NCBI GenBank assembly: GCA_001695595.3 | Contig: MBPM02000012.1 | Coordinates: forward strand, 1,116,001-1,180,000 | Source: Plasmopara viticola | Lineage: Eukaryota > Oomycota > Peronosporomycetes > Peronosporales > Peronosporaceae | Direction of reading: 5' to 3' | DNA length: 64,000 bases | Shown: one piece after another, positions 24,591 through 36,806 of the stretch | Layout of the letters: each line of letters begins with the position of its first letter | How positions within the stretch are numbered: position 1 is the first letter of the stretch | The notes under the pieces: generated by a model | What the model was told of the DNA's origin: nothing | Database searches by the model: none | The model's input: the letters and a program-made list of their open reading frames with translations, nothing else | Translations under genes and position numbers: made by a program

Positions 24591-25611
24591 TTGCACATTA
24601 GTGTCAAACTAATTTTTTTTTTTACGTATTTCGACGCTGCAGTTAATTTTTGCTCGCTTTTTCTAGCTCTAATTACGAGAAACCAGATATATAATGCCAG
24701 AGCATTGTAAGCATCGACTTGGTCTTTTTCAGCCAGCTGCTAGATTAAGATTTGTAAGCCTACACTTAATGAATACTCAAGTCAGGAGTCCGTAATAGAT
24801 CCTAATCGGTCACTACCTTGTGTTCCGTTAGCGTCGTTCGACTCTTTTTACTCTGCTTGAACATCGTTGTTTAATGCGAAAGAGCAATTTGTTCAACAGC
24901 GTGCTGTTCATCCTGCTTGACGCAGGTCTTTGCTGGCTGTTAATCGTCCAGCGACACGGCGTAAGTTATAAAAAGAGGGCCATCAAATGCCTCTTTGCAC
25001 AGCGCGGGATGTCGAGACCTTGTCGTTCATTGCGTAGGAAGACACTATTTGTGCTACCAAGCCAGCGCTTGACTGAGCTTGACAGCCAGTTCATGACTGG
25101 CTGGTTTTGTGTAATTTATGAAAAATGTATACAATAAATTGCATAGTTTAAAGACCATGAGTTAATTATGTCTTAGGAATTCGTAGAGCTCATACGGAAT
25201 CCACAGCTCTTGCTCAACTAGTGATGTGACTTGCGGTCAGTAAATTCGACTACGCTTTCGCTAGGTCCTTTACGAAGCACGATTACTTAAAGGAACCGAT
25301 AGAAGGCTCCGCAAAAGATTTTATTTGTCGCTTTTAAGTCTAGAAGCGTGCGGACGATCGCTGGGTACCGCGATAAGTACAGTAATTGCGGCAAAACCTC
25401 AATTTATACCTAGACAATATTGCAGAACGGTCTTAAAGAGCACACACAATCCAGCATGAGTCATAATGGGCGCTGCCCAAACTTTCGATTATACGACTTA
25501 CGGCTTTCCACACTGAGAAAAGACATTCGAAGACCGGTTTGATGCAGTTAACACAGCGACCGCGGCAGTGACCTCTGTTTTGGGCTCTTGACGTAGTGAC
25601 CACGTCAAAAT
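24591..25611. other. No confident gene
   Basis: Contains the upstream part of a diverged transporter 3' flank just right of the SINE, and an 87-codon frame (24874-25137) discussed under findings. Nothing else is supportable. Confidence 0.45.
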
Positions 25612-26085
25612 CCATTAACGTGTATGTGGTCAAAATAAGGATTAACCAGCAGCAAGAAGACGTCGAGTCTGTACGGAAAGGAAGGATTAATTCGAGGACC
25701 TCGGTATGTCAAGGATCGCACCAGCCCCTACTAATGGTCAATCGAGTATACTATCGAGACTTTTTACGTCCTTACTTCACAGATGCGAACGGCCATTGGT
25801 GTGGCTGGCACTTTACAGCTATCCGGTATTAATGCGGTCTTTTTTTACGCGTCCGACATTTTAGAGCAGGCGGGACTTTCGGAGAGTCGGATTGGTGTCA
25901 ATTTGGTCAGCTTTATCAATATGGTACCGGTTTTGTTGTGTGGCCTTCTCGCCTCGCCGTTCCGTAATCGCAAGCTAATTTTATTCGGCTTTGTAGGCAT
26001 GTTACTTAGTGCGATTGGTATTACAACGTCGCTAGTGACTCAAATGTCTCAGCTTTCTATTGTGTTTGTTGCTCTCTATACGTTT
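25612..26085 (+). pseudogene. Sugar-transporter fragment (central part)
   Basis: A decayed copy of the transporter that is intact at 41,516-43,102. It starts at the loop equivalent to NVYAAKVWIDQQQ and breaks frame before the segment beginning TAIGVAGALQFSG, which here reads RTAIGVAGTLQLSGINAVFFY. It continues through the SESRIGVNLVSF and FRNRKLILFGFVGMLLS equivalents and loses homology after FVALY. Both ends are missing, so about 160 of 528 codons remain. Confidence 0.8.
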
Positions 26086-26809
26086 GAGCATACCGTGCGC
26101 TGTCGGATATGATGTTACAACTAAATCCTTGCTTTAGCTTGACGCATCGATAGATTCAATGTTTCACGCGTCGCTCAAAAAGAAGCGCTGACCTACTTGC
26201 AAAAATCGTAGAGGAATTTGACGAACCGCTAGCCGGTGCTCATTCAGGCCGATATTAATATAACAGGCGATAAGGGTAGTATTTACTGGCTCACGTATAT
26301 ATTTTGGCTCGTAAGTCTTGCTAGATTTGCCAACGTGTAAAGCTATCGCACTCAACACATGATCCTTACGGCCTCTTTACCTGGCGACGAATATTTGGCG
26401 CTCAATGTCCACAGATTTTTTTGTTGGGTTTTCTCGCAGTCTTTTAATACGCACAACTATTTTTGTGTTTCCGAAACAATCCAACAAAGTTTTCCACCAC
26501 ATTTCCTTACAATGTTAACCACCGCGGCTAATACCGCGATTATCTTTGCTAAGGCTGTTGTTCTACTTCGTGGTCGGCTATACAGTGTTGTTTGAAAAGA
26601 TGTAAACTATATAAAGCTAAAAATGGTCTATAACGCTTGTTTTGTTATTCATCTTATCATCAGATAGTACGCGTTGCGGCATAATAATGTGAGGCATTTA
26701 CTTCTTAGCTTTTAAAACAAAGTAGTCAACATACCATACAGCGCAAAAGGATTTACGGCTCTGTTCTAGGGCTTCCATACCACGAAATTATAAGCAATTA
26801 GACTTAATG
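26086..26809. other. No gene recognised
   Basis: Short frames only (for example 26164-26358 minus and 26359-26595 plus), with no recognisable domains. Confidence 0.4.
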
Positions 26810-27640
26810 ACCCATTTCAGTATCCATCCTCCATTTTGTGATTCGCTTATCAAATAAACTTTTGTTTGGCTAAAACTCGGGCTTGGTGTTTAATTATTCG
26901 TGACGCCACTACCGCTTTCCTATCTACAACACAAGTTAAGTGATTTTCTTCTATACTGTGCGCTACGGAATATTTTCAATTCTTAAAGACTGCTCAAACA
27001 TTCATTTTTTATTCTAAGGGTATAGAGTTGCGCGAGGGGGAAGTGTAGAGCCTAGTGCTGACGAAAATCTGAATCACGGTAAGAGCACTAACCGTTTCAC
27101 TAGTATTCAATGCGACAAGCTTGAAATAGGGCGATGCTTCCTGGGAATGGCCTAGTTCTGTGTTTAGACGTCAATCATGGCACAGTTTTGATCATCTCAG
27201 AGGAGTGTTATGAAATGTTGTACGATACTGACCAAAGCCAGCTGACCGAAATTCGATTAGCTTGAAATAAGGCGATGCCTACAGGGGATGGCCTAGTGAT
27301 AACAACGGTAAGCACTGTATTTAGACACTTGAATCGTGGCACAGTTTTAATAATTTCAAAAGAGTGTTATAAAATGTTGTACGATACTGACCAAAGCCAA
27401 CTTCTCGAAATGATGTGAACAATGTTGATAGCTGAAGCAGTGATAGCGTTCCATTGTCTGCTCGCGCGATCGGCATGTTCGCGAATTACAAACATTTTAT
27501 GGATTGCAAAGTAAACAGCAAAAAGAGGTTAAGATGAAAGTGGCGTCACGAACATTTCCATATCAAGCCCGAGTTTTAGTGAATCAGTAGTCTATTTTGA
27601 TTAGCCTATCACAAAATGGGGGATGGATAACGAAATGGGT
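26810..27640. mobile_element. MITE-like element with about 110-bp inverted termini
   Basis: The left end, starting ACCCATTTCAGTATCCATCC at 26810, is repeated inverted at the right end, ACCCATTTCGTTATCCATCC reading down from 27640. The match continues inward through CCATTTTGTGAT, AAAACTCGGGCTTG and TTCGTGACGCCACT to about 26921 and 27527. The 600-bp interior has no open frame but contains a tandem duplication. This is the structure of a non-autonomous DNA transposon. A target-site duplication could not be fixed, so the superfamily is unknown. Confidence 0.7.
27118..27410. repeat. 141-bp tandem duplication inside the MITE-like element
   Basis: Unit 1 starts AGCTTGAAATAGGGCGATGC at 27118 and unit 2 starts AGCTTGAAATAAGGCGATGC at 27259. 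Both contain TGGCACAGTTTT and end in TTGTACGATACTGACCAAAG. Unit 2 has a small extra segment near GATAACAACGGTAAGC. Confidence 0.8.
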
Positions 27641-27904
27641 GGGATAAATAACGCGGCTCGGATCCAAAGATTAGTCCTGCCAGAGGTGGGAACAAAGACA
27701 AAGTTGATTGTTCACTATTGTTAAACATCTTATGACATTTTATTAACGCAATGTATAGTCTTTCTGACTATAATTGTGCGACCGCTGTCATTAAAAGAGC
27801 TTAATTTACATCAATTATTTTGAAGAAGGGATTTGATTCGAGCTATCGGTTTGAGTAATCGTATCACGCTAAATTGCATATTTTGGCAAATCACAGGAGA
27901 ACAT

Positions 27905-28340
27905 TCTTTCTCAATGTTTACAGGTAAACTCCAGATTATGTCTTAAAAAAGTCTTTCAAAAGAGCGCTCTACGTGAAGTGTTACTATCGCCTTGATTTGA
28001 GCTTGAGCTTTATCACTTTAAATGATTGCTCATGGAAGCGATCATCGTTTCGATGCATCCACAATCAAGGTAGGACAGCAATACGAAGGCTGTGAAAAAA
28101 TCACGAATATAATGTTGAATGATCAAAACCTACAATCACTAACCAATAAATAACGACGAGCTCTGCTTAAACACTAAGAAACCAAGTATCATGAAAAATG
28201 CTAGCAAGCCAAATCCTGTATATCACAAAGAAATCTCCATCAACACGAAAGGGATGTGAACTTATTGGCGCGTTCTTTACAAAATAGGCAAACAATTGCG
28301 CGGAAGCCACGATCCCTTTCACTTCCAAATTCCTTTCTGT
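27905..28340 (+). repeat. Diverged dispersed repeat, copy 2
   Basis: Partner of 21,095-21,790 with the same block order (GAGCGCTC, CGATGCATCCACAA, ATGATCAAAACC, ACTAAGAAACCAAGT, GCGGAAGCCACGATCCC) and several indels. Unidentified family. Confidence 0.55.
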
Positions 28341-30239
28341 GGTAAGAAAAGTAGCGGCTAATAAATGCTTACATTAAAGCCAAATCGCTAAAGGGTGATT
28401 GCATAATTTCTCATGCCAAGGAAGAACGTACTGATTTGCAACATGTCCAAATGCACGTCGTATTAATTCATTTAGTGTCAAATGCGAATGAGGGAATTAA
28501 CTAAATCAATACACCCAGCGGCATGCTACAATAGTGGTTAGAGTTATCGCAAGAGCTATCATACGCTTCAGCCACATTCCAACGTCTTATAATAAACTGT
28601 ACTGGCCATTGCAGAGGAAGATTTGTCGGCTCTAGAAGCCTAATTGGGCTGCCCAAGAAATAATTTTTAGGTCATAAAGACCAATTTGCGACATCGATGG
28701 CACGTTCTTACATTTCAACGAAGATTCACGAGCGAGTCATCTCATTTTAGTCTGGCCTGCTTGTAACTTCCAAGCAAAACTACCCCGTTCATCGCAAAGT
28801 ACTACTTGAAATGAGGTTCTGGTGAAGTTTCAATTGGATTCAAAGTCTAATCTGGCATTTTCAAAGGCAATGATAAATACTTCTCACTTGTCTAGTAACA
28901 CGTTGCAACCAATCCTGACAAAGCCAATCGGCTTGTGTACGTGCTTTCGCGCAGGTCAAACAGAGAAGTGACTCACATTAGCAGGGCTGAGAAAGTAATT
29001 GAAAAATGGACCGAATATGCATACAGAACTGTAAGAGGTCTTTGGCTCCCTGAGTACATTTCATCGCAGGCGACGTTCCCGAAGCCGTGCGGCTAATCCC
29101 TAAGCTACACTTTATAAGTTGGTAGACAGTCTATTTTACTTCACGGTGTATAATTTTTTTTCTATATTTAAGCATTTAAAGTCAATTTCACATGTAAAAC
29201 CAACTTACCATGTGTGGTAAATAAAGATAAAAAGCTTTTTTATCGGCCTAATTGACAGCTAATTACAACATCATGAGCCCCAAGAAATGCATTTCCTTGT
29301 CGATGGGAACAACAACTTCGATTCGGTCATTCAAATGTGCTTTCTAGTGAAGAAGACGGTTGTCTGCTAGCTCATAGCATTTGGATTCGATCGAAGCCGA
29401 CTCGACTGCGATGCCAAATCGTAATATAGTCCCTGAACTGACATCGGCTGCGTTTTTTTATGTCTTAAGGCTGGTTATTATTGACCGTATAACGGGCTGA
29501 GAGAATTTATCGATTATTTAAGGCGGTCTCAGCATTATTAAGGACACAAACTCGTCAGCAGTGTCATCTTCGCTTACGATGACAAAGAAAAAGCGTGCTG
29601 ATTTCTTTTTGATGTAAAGCCATCAGAACAATCGCCCAAGCCTAACGAACAGTGATGTGAGCCTTTATATGCTTTACAATTTTTTTAAAGTAGCCATGTG
29701 GTTGCTCTCCGACAACTTCTTGCTAATTACTAGCTAGGGGTCAAAGGATTGCACGAGAAAGCTTCCGATAACGCATGAACTAGCAACCGGTTGTATTATT
29801 TCGACACCAAGAAAGCACTCGCTTAGATTAAGCCTCGAGTACGACGCCACCTCTTTGGAGCTGCTAGATGCTCTTGTTCCGGATTTGCCGAATTCAGCAG
29901 CATCGCGACGATAGCTTTTCCGTGCACCGCTGCGAGACGGTGTAAAGCTTCTTTCTCGATTTGTGAAGGGTGTAAGGTTGATGTGAGATCCAAAGTCGTC
30001 GTTAGTGCTTCAGATTTTTGTGTTTGAATTATTGTTAAAATAGTTATGGTAAGACTTAAATTTGATGTAACGATCTAAATGTGCTTGCATTGTATCTTAC
30101 ATAAAGTGTGAAGAGCCGTTAACTAATTAGATTATAAACGACTTAAATGCAATCTAACCCATGAAGATATATTAGCTACCAGATTTTAGATTATGCTTCG
30201 CGCATAAGTTATTTTCCTATTACTTTTCAGTCTTACTCG
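28341..30239. other. No gene recognised
   Basis: AT-rich sequence with no reading frame long enough to call and no repeat partner that I could identify inside the window. Confidence 0.5.
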
Positions 30240-30829
30240 TTTAGAGTAGACTTTCTGACAGTCGGGTCGACTTTTGTTAATGCTTCGAAGAATGTCTTAC
30301 CACTTAGTACTAATTGACGTTTTTTCGTGCTAAAGTAACATAATTTTTATGTCTCTGTTGTTCAATTCGAGCGAAGCGCCGTGGCTAAACCTCGTCGAGC
30401 AGCTTCTCGATGAGCTAACCATTCGGGGGACATACAAATCGTAGAACTATTTTGGTCATTCGGGTATTATCAGTAAATTCCAGTCACTCGTACAAAACAA
30501 TAATATACAATAGTGTCTGCCAGAAATTAAGCACCAAACTCTCCGCGAGTGAAAAAAATTTCGTTGGGGACTACTTAATATATATTATAAGTCAAGCAGA
30601 TTCATCCAAAGGGTGCACAATATATATTGGCGATCAGAGTGCACACCACAATCAAAACGAAAACGGGCTGGTCCTTACACATCACATTTGTCAGAAGTTG
30701 GCTCAAGCACATTCACATATGGTTCTTAAGAATTTTTCGAGCTTGTTTTCAAAAAATTAGGGCAGTTTAAATTCAGCCAAATTAACACTATTCCAATACG
30801 TCAACACATTTAAGACGCAAACAACAGCT
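30240..30829 (-). repeat. Diverged copy of the sugar-transporter 3' flank
   Basis: Read on the minus strand this matches 46,080-46,660: GAGAAGCTGCTCGACGAGGTT, CCCGACTG, and the stretch around GACCAAAATAGT are shared. It lies directly downstream of the transporter pseudogene at 30,830-31,357 in the same orientation, so the duplicated unit included about 0.6-1 kb of 3' flank. Confidence 0.65.
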
Positions 30830-31357
30830 ATCTGACTTTAACCATGATAAGTTGTGGTTCATAGGTTCTCCTTTTTTCAGCAAATATGTCTTGGATACCT
30901 TGAATGGTCTTGCCGTACGTATCAGACACGACGGTGAAAATGGAAACGCGATCGTGTACATGTTTGGCGTGAATCTATAGTTACCCAAGGCAGCAGCAAT
31001 GTATGATTACGTTAATACGACCGTGCGACTGCACAATCAACTGCAGCCAGCGCAAATGAAGCAAATTACCGCTTGCGCATCGTTTGGGATCACACCCGCC
31101 GTGACTCGCCAGGCTAGTAGTTTAAGTCTTGCACCAAAAGTAATCACATAAAGCGCAACAAATGCAATAGTAAGTGGAGAAATATGAGTCACTAGCGACG
31201 CTGTAATACTTATTGAACTAAGCAGCATGCCTGCTAAGCCGAATAGACTGCTGAGTGACAGCCATGCCACAACGCAATAGGTCTCGATAAGGAACTGGCT
31301 TGACCTTTTAATGGGGCTAGTATTAATTTTTGCCAAACTGAGGTCTCGAAGATAAAA
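30830..31357 (-). pseudogene. Sugar-transporter pseudogene (C-terminal part)
   Basis: Minus-strand homology to the C-terminal half of the intact transporter: FGLAGMLLSSISITASLVTH, a degraded GPLVWGVMADMFPDDAR segment, and the tail corresponding to PDTYGKTIQDIQ near 30,900. Part of the region containing QFSGINAVFLYSS is deleted and the frame is broken several times. Its upstream side is cut off by the Copia LTR that starts at 31358. Confidence 0.75.
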
Positions 31358-31579
31358 TGAAAAGTAAATTCATTCCACTTTTTTTTTCCTTAGAAATATC
31401 GACCTTCCTGTCCTTTCTTTCATCTTGGTCTCCCATGCAGTGTCCATAACGTTCGAAAAGCTTCGCTTGTCTGGTTTAGAGCCTTCATACTCCATCATAT
31501 CTCATCAGATGTATCGTCACTCAACTAAGATCGGTGACGACCACCAACTGACGGACCAACTACAGTGCATTATCCAACA
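31358..31579 (-). repeat. 3' LTR of Copia element 1
   Basis: On the minus strand an AGTGAGTAGGAG purine-rich tract immediately precedes TGTTGGATAATGCAC at 31579, the same arrangement as in Copia 3 (GTGAGTGGGAG then TGTTGGTATTACAC). The inferred 3' end (TTTACTTTTCA) abuts transporter sequence, giving about 222 bp. Confidence 0.55.
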
Positions 31580-34500
31580 CTCCTACTCACTATTGTTGCT
31601 CCCTCGGCTCACTTGCTGTAACACTCACGCCGGTACGGAGATACTCGAATCGCTTGGTGCCGAGTGCCTTCGTGAGGACCTTAGCCGATTGAAACTGCTT
31701 TCTATGTAGGCTACTTTGATCATGCCTGATGTGACCTTCTCTCAGATGAAGTGGTGGCGAATATCTACATGTTTCGTGCGTGCGTGCTTCCATGTCTCGT
31801 GGCAAGTGCGGTCGCTTCTTGGTTGTCTTCATAGATGAAAGTGGGGGATTTTTTGTGCGTATTTAAGGTCTGATATCATCATTTGTACCCAGAGCACCTC
31901 TTGAGTACACAAACTCAATGCCATATACTCCTCTTCGGTAGTACTCAACGCTACAGTACGCTGATATTTCGTCTTAAGTATTACGGGTTTGCCGTGGAGT
32001 ATTAAAAGGACACGGACACCGAGCATCGATTGCCTACATTACTTCCCCAATCGGCGTCACTATACGCAGTGAGATAATATTGAGCGAGTTGACAACTATA
32101 GTGTAAGCTGAAAATACTCGTCGTGAGGAGGTAGTGCAGTATCTTGTTGAGTGCCTGTGTTGGCAGCGAAACGTCCCAAGTGACGCAATGATTACAATAC
32201 GTCAGGTTTTGTGCTTGTTACAGCGAACATCAGCCGTCCAAATAGTTGGCGGTAGGGATTCGACTCATGGTTTCTCTCTCTACATCCGTCTTTGGGCTGT
32301 CATAGTCTGAGAACTTGGTAGGTTTGTCACATGGGTTGGTCGAAGGGCGAGCGTGTACTTAGCGGAACATCTCGGCGGTCTCATGGATGTAATGTTGCTG
32401 TGGGATATACATTTCTCGCTTTACGATTGAAGTTAATGTCCATGCCGAGTAGCCAATTGACTGAACCTAAATCTCTTGGTCAAAAACGCTGACCTTTCGC
32501 GTTCTCGATGTTCTGGATCATGCTTTGTGACTTCGTAGCCATTACCATATCATCAAAATAGAGACACACATACGCCCAGTTGTCACCGACTTTCTTCTTA
32601 TTGACGCACCTATCACTACCACAAGCGACAAAGTTCATCCCCAGCAATGCATTGTGGATGGTTTCGTTCCAGGCGCTTGCAGCTTGCTTAATTCCATACA
32701 GTGCACGGTTGAGCTTGAAAACGTATCCTTTGTTGATGTTCATTCCCTTCGGTGGCTCAAGGTACACCTCTTTATCGAGGTCTGCGTTAAGAAAAGCAGT
32801 GTCGGCATCGACTTGGTCTATGATATATACCGCCGTACAACACACTGATAATCGTAACCTAATATAGTTCATGTTGGCTACTGCTGCATGTAACTCAAAG
32901 AAATCCACACCGAATATCTGTAAAAAACTTAGTGCCACTAATCGCGCTTTGTATACCCACCAGTCTTTTTGGCCCAGACCAACTTGCTGCAACGACTTCC
33001 TTTCTGGTTAGCGCTTGACGGGTGTCCATGGCTTATTTTGCTCGTGTACCTCAAGCTTTTCTTAATGGCTTTGCTCCGGTGTTGGCTCTCTGGCCCGTTC
33101 AATGCCTCTTCGTACGATTTTGGAAGGTCTTGTGCTTCTATGGCAACCTGTGCCATCAAACTTCCTGTCGTGAACGTTTGGTTGGTCTTTCGCTGCCCTT
33201 ACTTCCACTGTTGCGTTGTTCTCATCGTACACAACGATGTCACCTCCGTTATTGTTCTTCATACCAGCTTCGATCACGAGTGGGTTTGGTTGTTCAATTC
33301 TTGGTGCATCTCTAACGTTCTCTCGCTGCACAGGTCCATCGCTCCCACTGACCACGCCAGCAAGAACACGTCGTTTGAATCAGGGTGGCTTCAACGTGTG
33401 ACATGAGGTCGGAAAGCCATCACGTTGGAGTCGACTTGGTCGTTATAGCAGGGCACTTGATGGCGAGGTCCTTGCTGCAGGATCTCCAGGTGTCGGGTAA
33501 TATTCGTAATATTCATGTATCCACGTGTTTCATTGACAACTATTTATGGCTATCATTCGGTGTGCTCATCTCTATATCGTCGTCAGCCATTTCATTTTCC
33601 ATCATTTAATCATCGTTGACATCCAGTAGATCATTAGGTACTCCACCACGTCATCGACCATAGACTTCATCACCAGTATTGTCGTCACTGTCTATGTTGC
33701 CTTCATACATGCCGCCTATCTTCCATTTATCAGGTACGGCCGTTCGACTCACTTTGACAGTGTTCGTCTCAAGATCGAGTACCTTGTCCCCCTTCGTATT
33801 GGATGCATACCCTAACAGCATGCAGCGAGAGCTCTTCGCATCGAATTTTATGTGCTTGGAATCATCGATATGTGCACAAACTAACGACCCAAATACGCGT
33901 AGATGGTGTAGCTGTGGTTTCACTTTAAAGCACAACTCGAACAGAGTCGTGGTATTATTGCTGCTGTTTTATGCTCCAATTGATTATGTACACTGCCGTG
34001 TCCACGGCTTCGGACCACCACTTCGTAGCTACACATTTGTAGTGCATCATGCTTCTGTCTTCCTCCACGATCGTCCGAAATATGCGCTCCGCAACGCCAT
34101 TCTGATGCAAAATGAATGGCACAGTGTAATTCTTTTTACAGAATGCTGTCGGTCGCTTGTTCTTGTCTTCACCACCATTCTCAGTACGCAGGACTTTGAT
34201 CATCGCTCCACACTGTTGCTCAGTCTCATTCTCGATCTCGATGAACTTTGATGGTACTTCATTCTTTGCCTTCAAAAAGTACACAATTACGAGTCTAGAA
34301 TAATCGTCCACAAACGTCACCACATAGCGTGACCCACCAGTGGTTTTTTTAATGGTCCCATGACGTTCGAGTAGACAACTTGCAGCGGTTGCGTTTTTTT
34401 TCTTCTCCGACTTTTCGGGAAAGCTAGCCACAGTCATTCGCCTTGCAGGCATCCACCACAAAGTTTTCGTATACGACCGTCGTCACGTTTGGTAGCCTTC

Positions 34501-35322
34501 TGTGGTTATTTGCATTTTCTCGTAGTTGTTGTAGTTTGTGTGGCAATTTGTTGCGTGCCGCAGCTACCACTCGTCATTTTTGTTCTCATGCGCCACTAAC
34601 ATCGCCTTTTTTGTGCTCCGATGTCAGCGTGTACACGTTTCCATTGCGTTTGGCCGAGATCATGAGCTGATAATCTTGGTAGATCCTACAGAAAGTCTCA
34701 CCGAAGCGAACGTCCATGTCCGTGTTGGACAATCTTGGCTATGGACAGCAACCGTCTGTCCAGCTTAGCACATCTCCCGTGGTCACTATTGTTCCATTTC
34801 CACGGCGGAACCGAACACTTCCTCGGCCGGTGGCAATTATGCCATCACCATCCGCAACACATACTCCCGTGTGTACCGTGAATGCCATCTCTTTTCTGTT
34901 ATATTTATTGGCTGAGGAACATTCAAACTGCTTGTGTCCTGCTTTGTGACAGCGGTGACATTTGCTACAAAATGGTTGCTTCTTTTTTGCATTGTCCACA
35001 CTATTGCGTTGTTGACGTGTGTTACGTCCGCGACCATGGGCACGACCGACTCGAATAGCACCTCAGCGAGTTTTTGGTTATTCTTCCTCTTGTATTTCTT
35101 TAGGAGCTTCTCCTTGACATCCACCATCGTCACGCCAAAAGAGTTCTCAACGATTGCCACCAACATTTCATCCTCAACCGGCAAGCTACCATATAAAATT
35201 GTCATCTGGCGAGCTTTATCCATCACATCACCAACCGCCTCCATGCTTAGTACAAGCTCATTGAAACGGTCGAGGCGGCTGGCCATACTGTCGCACGAAA
35301 CTCGTGCAGTCACCGCGTAAAT
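31358..35322 (-). mobile_element. Ty1/Copia retrotransposon 1, degenerate, 5' truncated
   Basis: In minus-strand order: Gag (35313-34837), the zinc knuckle CHRCHKAGHKQFEC (near 34960), integrase core (34461-33955, with TFVDDYSRL and HQNGVAERIFRT), integrase C-terminal region (33935-33651), RT (32992-32480, with VDADTAFLNADL and YFDD), RNase H (32026-31829, with ALSTTEEEYMAL) and the terminal VLTKALGTKRFEYL (about 31640). Stops and frameshifts separate the blocks. A 3' LTR is present, but the 5' LTR and start of Gag are missing where the element meets transporter sequence at about 35,322. Confidence 0.88.
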
Positions 35323-35324
35323 GC

Positions 35325-36655
35325 GACTCGGCTCTAAAAGTTCCGTTTATTGTAATAGTCTCGCAGAGACGAACGATTAAGCTTGGTACGTGTCTCGTGT
35401 TCCCCGGACACACCAAGACCCAGTAGACTATCGCAGTCAGCGCGTGGATTGTTGGTGGGATAATCGGTTCACTTTTGACGGGACGTCTTTCAAAACCTTT
35501 TGGACGAAAACCGACCATGATGACCAATGTTCTTGTCATGATTGCTGGTGGTGTTATCCTGGCTACATCCAGTAACACCCCAATTTTGATGTTAATCTTG
35601 TTTGTGCAGGCATCGCAGCAGGTGGGAACACAGCAGCGATATCTGGCTTCATTGGCGAGATTTGTCCACCACATCTTCGCTGTGAATTGTGTGTGTCCTG
35701 CCAGATTTCTTACTGCCTAGGTCATTTCTTGGTAGCAATTATGTTTTTCTCTGCTAGCACGAGTACCGAAGGTATATAACTGGGTTTCTAATTGTGCTAG
35801 AAGTACAGTATCTGTCATTTGCACCCTCTGTCCTGGTAGAAAGTTCCGCGTGATTGTTAATAATCGATAAATCCAAGGATGCGGGAGACCAATTAGCGCG
35901 TGTTTTTGGAAAAAATAACGTGTATGCTGCCCAGCAGCAAGAAGGCATCGAGACTTGACGGGAAGAAACCGTCCGGTTAAAAGATCTTGGAATGTCAAGA
36001 ATCGCTTCAGCCTCATCTAAAGGTCAAGCTAGTTCACTATCGAGGTCTTTCACGTCGTAACTTCCACAGATGCTAACGGCTATTGGCGTGACTGGCGCTC
36101 ATCAATTAACGGATGCTTATGCGGTCTTCCTCTACTCGTCTGGAATCTATATGCAAGCGGGACCTTCGGACAGTCGAATTGGTGTCATATTTGTCAGCTT
36201 TATCAATGTCCTACCGGATTTGATCCGCGGCCTCCTAGCCTCGCGTCACGGTAATCGCAAGCTTATTTTGCAGGGATGCTACTTAGTGCGATTAGTATTA
36301 CAACGTCGCTAGTGACTCATACATCTTTACTTGCTATTGTTTTTGTTGCGTTCTACGTGTCTACATTTGGTGCAAGTCTTGGAACTTGCATGGCGAGTCA
36401 TAGAGGGCATGTTTCCAGACGTTGTGCGAGCTTTAGATTGCTCTTATGCGTTGGCTGCAGTTGGTTGTATGGTCTCACGATTATATTAACGTATCCGTAC
36501 ATTGCTGCTGCCTTGGGAAACTTAACTTTCGTGCCAATCATGCAAACGATCGCGTCTTTATTTCTCTCCTTTTTCACCGTCGTGCCTGATACGTATGACA
36601 AGACCATTTGAGATATTTAAGACAAATTTGGTGCGAAACTGAAAAAATTACACCG
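35325..36655 (+). pseudogene. Sugar-transporter pseudogene, 5' truncated
   Basis: A plus-strand copy of the transporter beginning near the extracellular loop before helix 2, with SLLTGRLSKPFGRKPTMM, LVMIAGGVI and then broken frames. It resumes at 36,070 with TAIGVTGAHQL, SDSRIGVIFVSF and HGNRKLIL, and ends with VPDTYDKTI followed by a stop where the intact copy has KTIQDIQDEF. The missing 5' end coincides with the truncated 5' edge of Copia 1. A Copia LTR begins about 10 bp after its 3' end. Confidence 0.85.
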
Positions 36656-36664
36656 CTGAATGCA

Positions 36665-36806
36665 TGTTGAACAGGTGGATGGCTTCACTGTAATTACAAG
36701 TACGTCACAATTAGTAATTACATATGGTAGCCGTTCATTGGGCAAGATAAATATATTCACTTCGGTTTCTACTTTCTTCTCAGAAGGTTAATAGCCGCAA
36801 ACAACA
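36665..36806 (+). repeat. Candidate 5' LTR of Copia element 2
   Basis: Begins TGTTGAACAGG and ends AAACAACA, giving 5-bp inverted termini TGTTG/CAACA. It shares the AATATATTCACTTCGG block with the LTR of Copia 3 and lies 27 bp before the Gag ATG at 36834. Length is about 142 bp. Confidence 0.5.
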
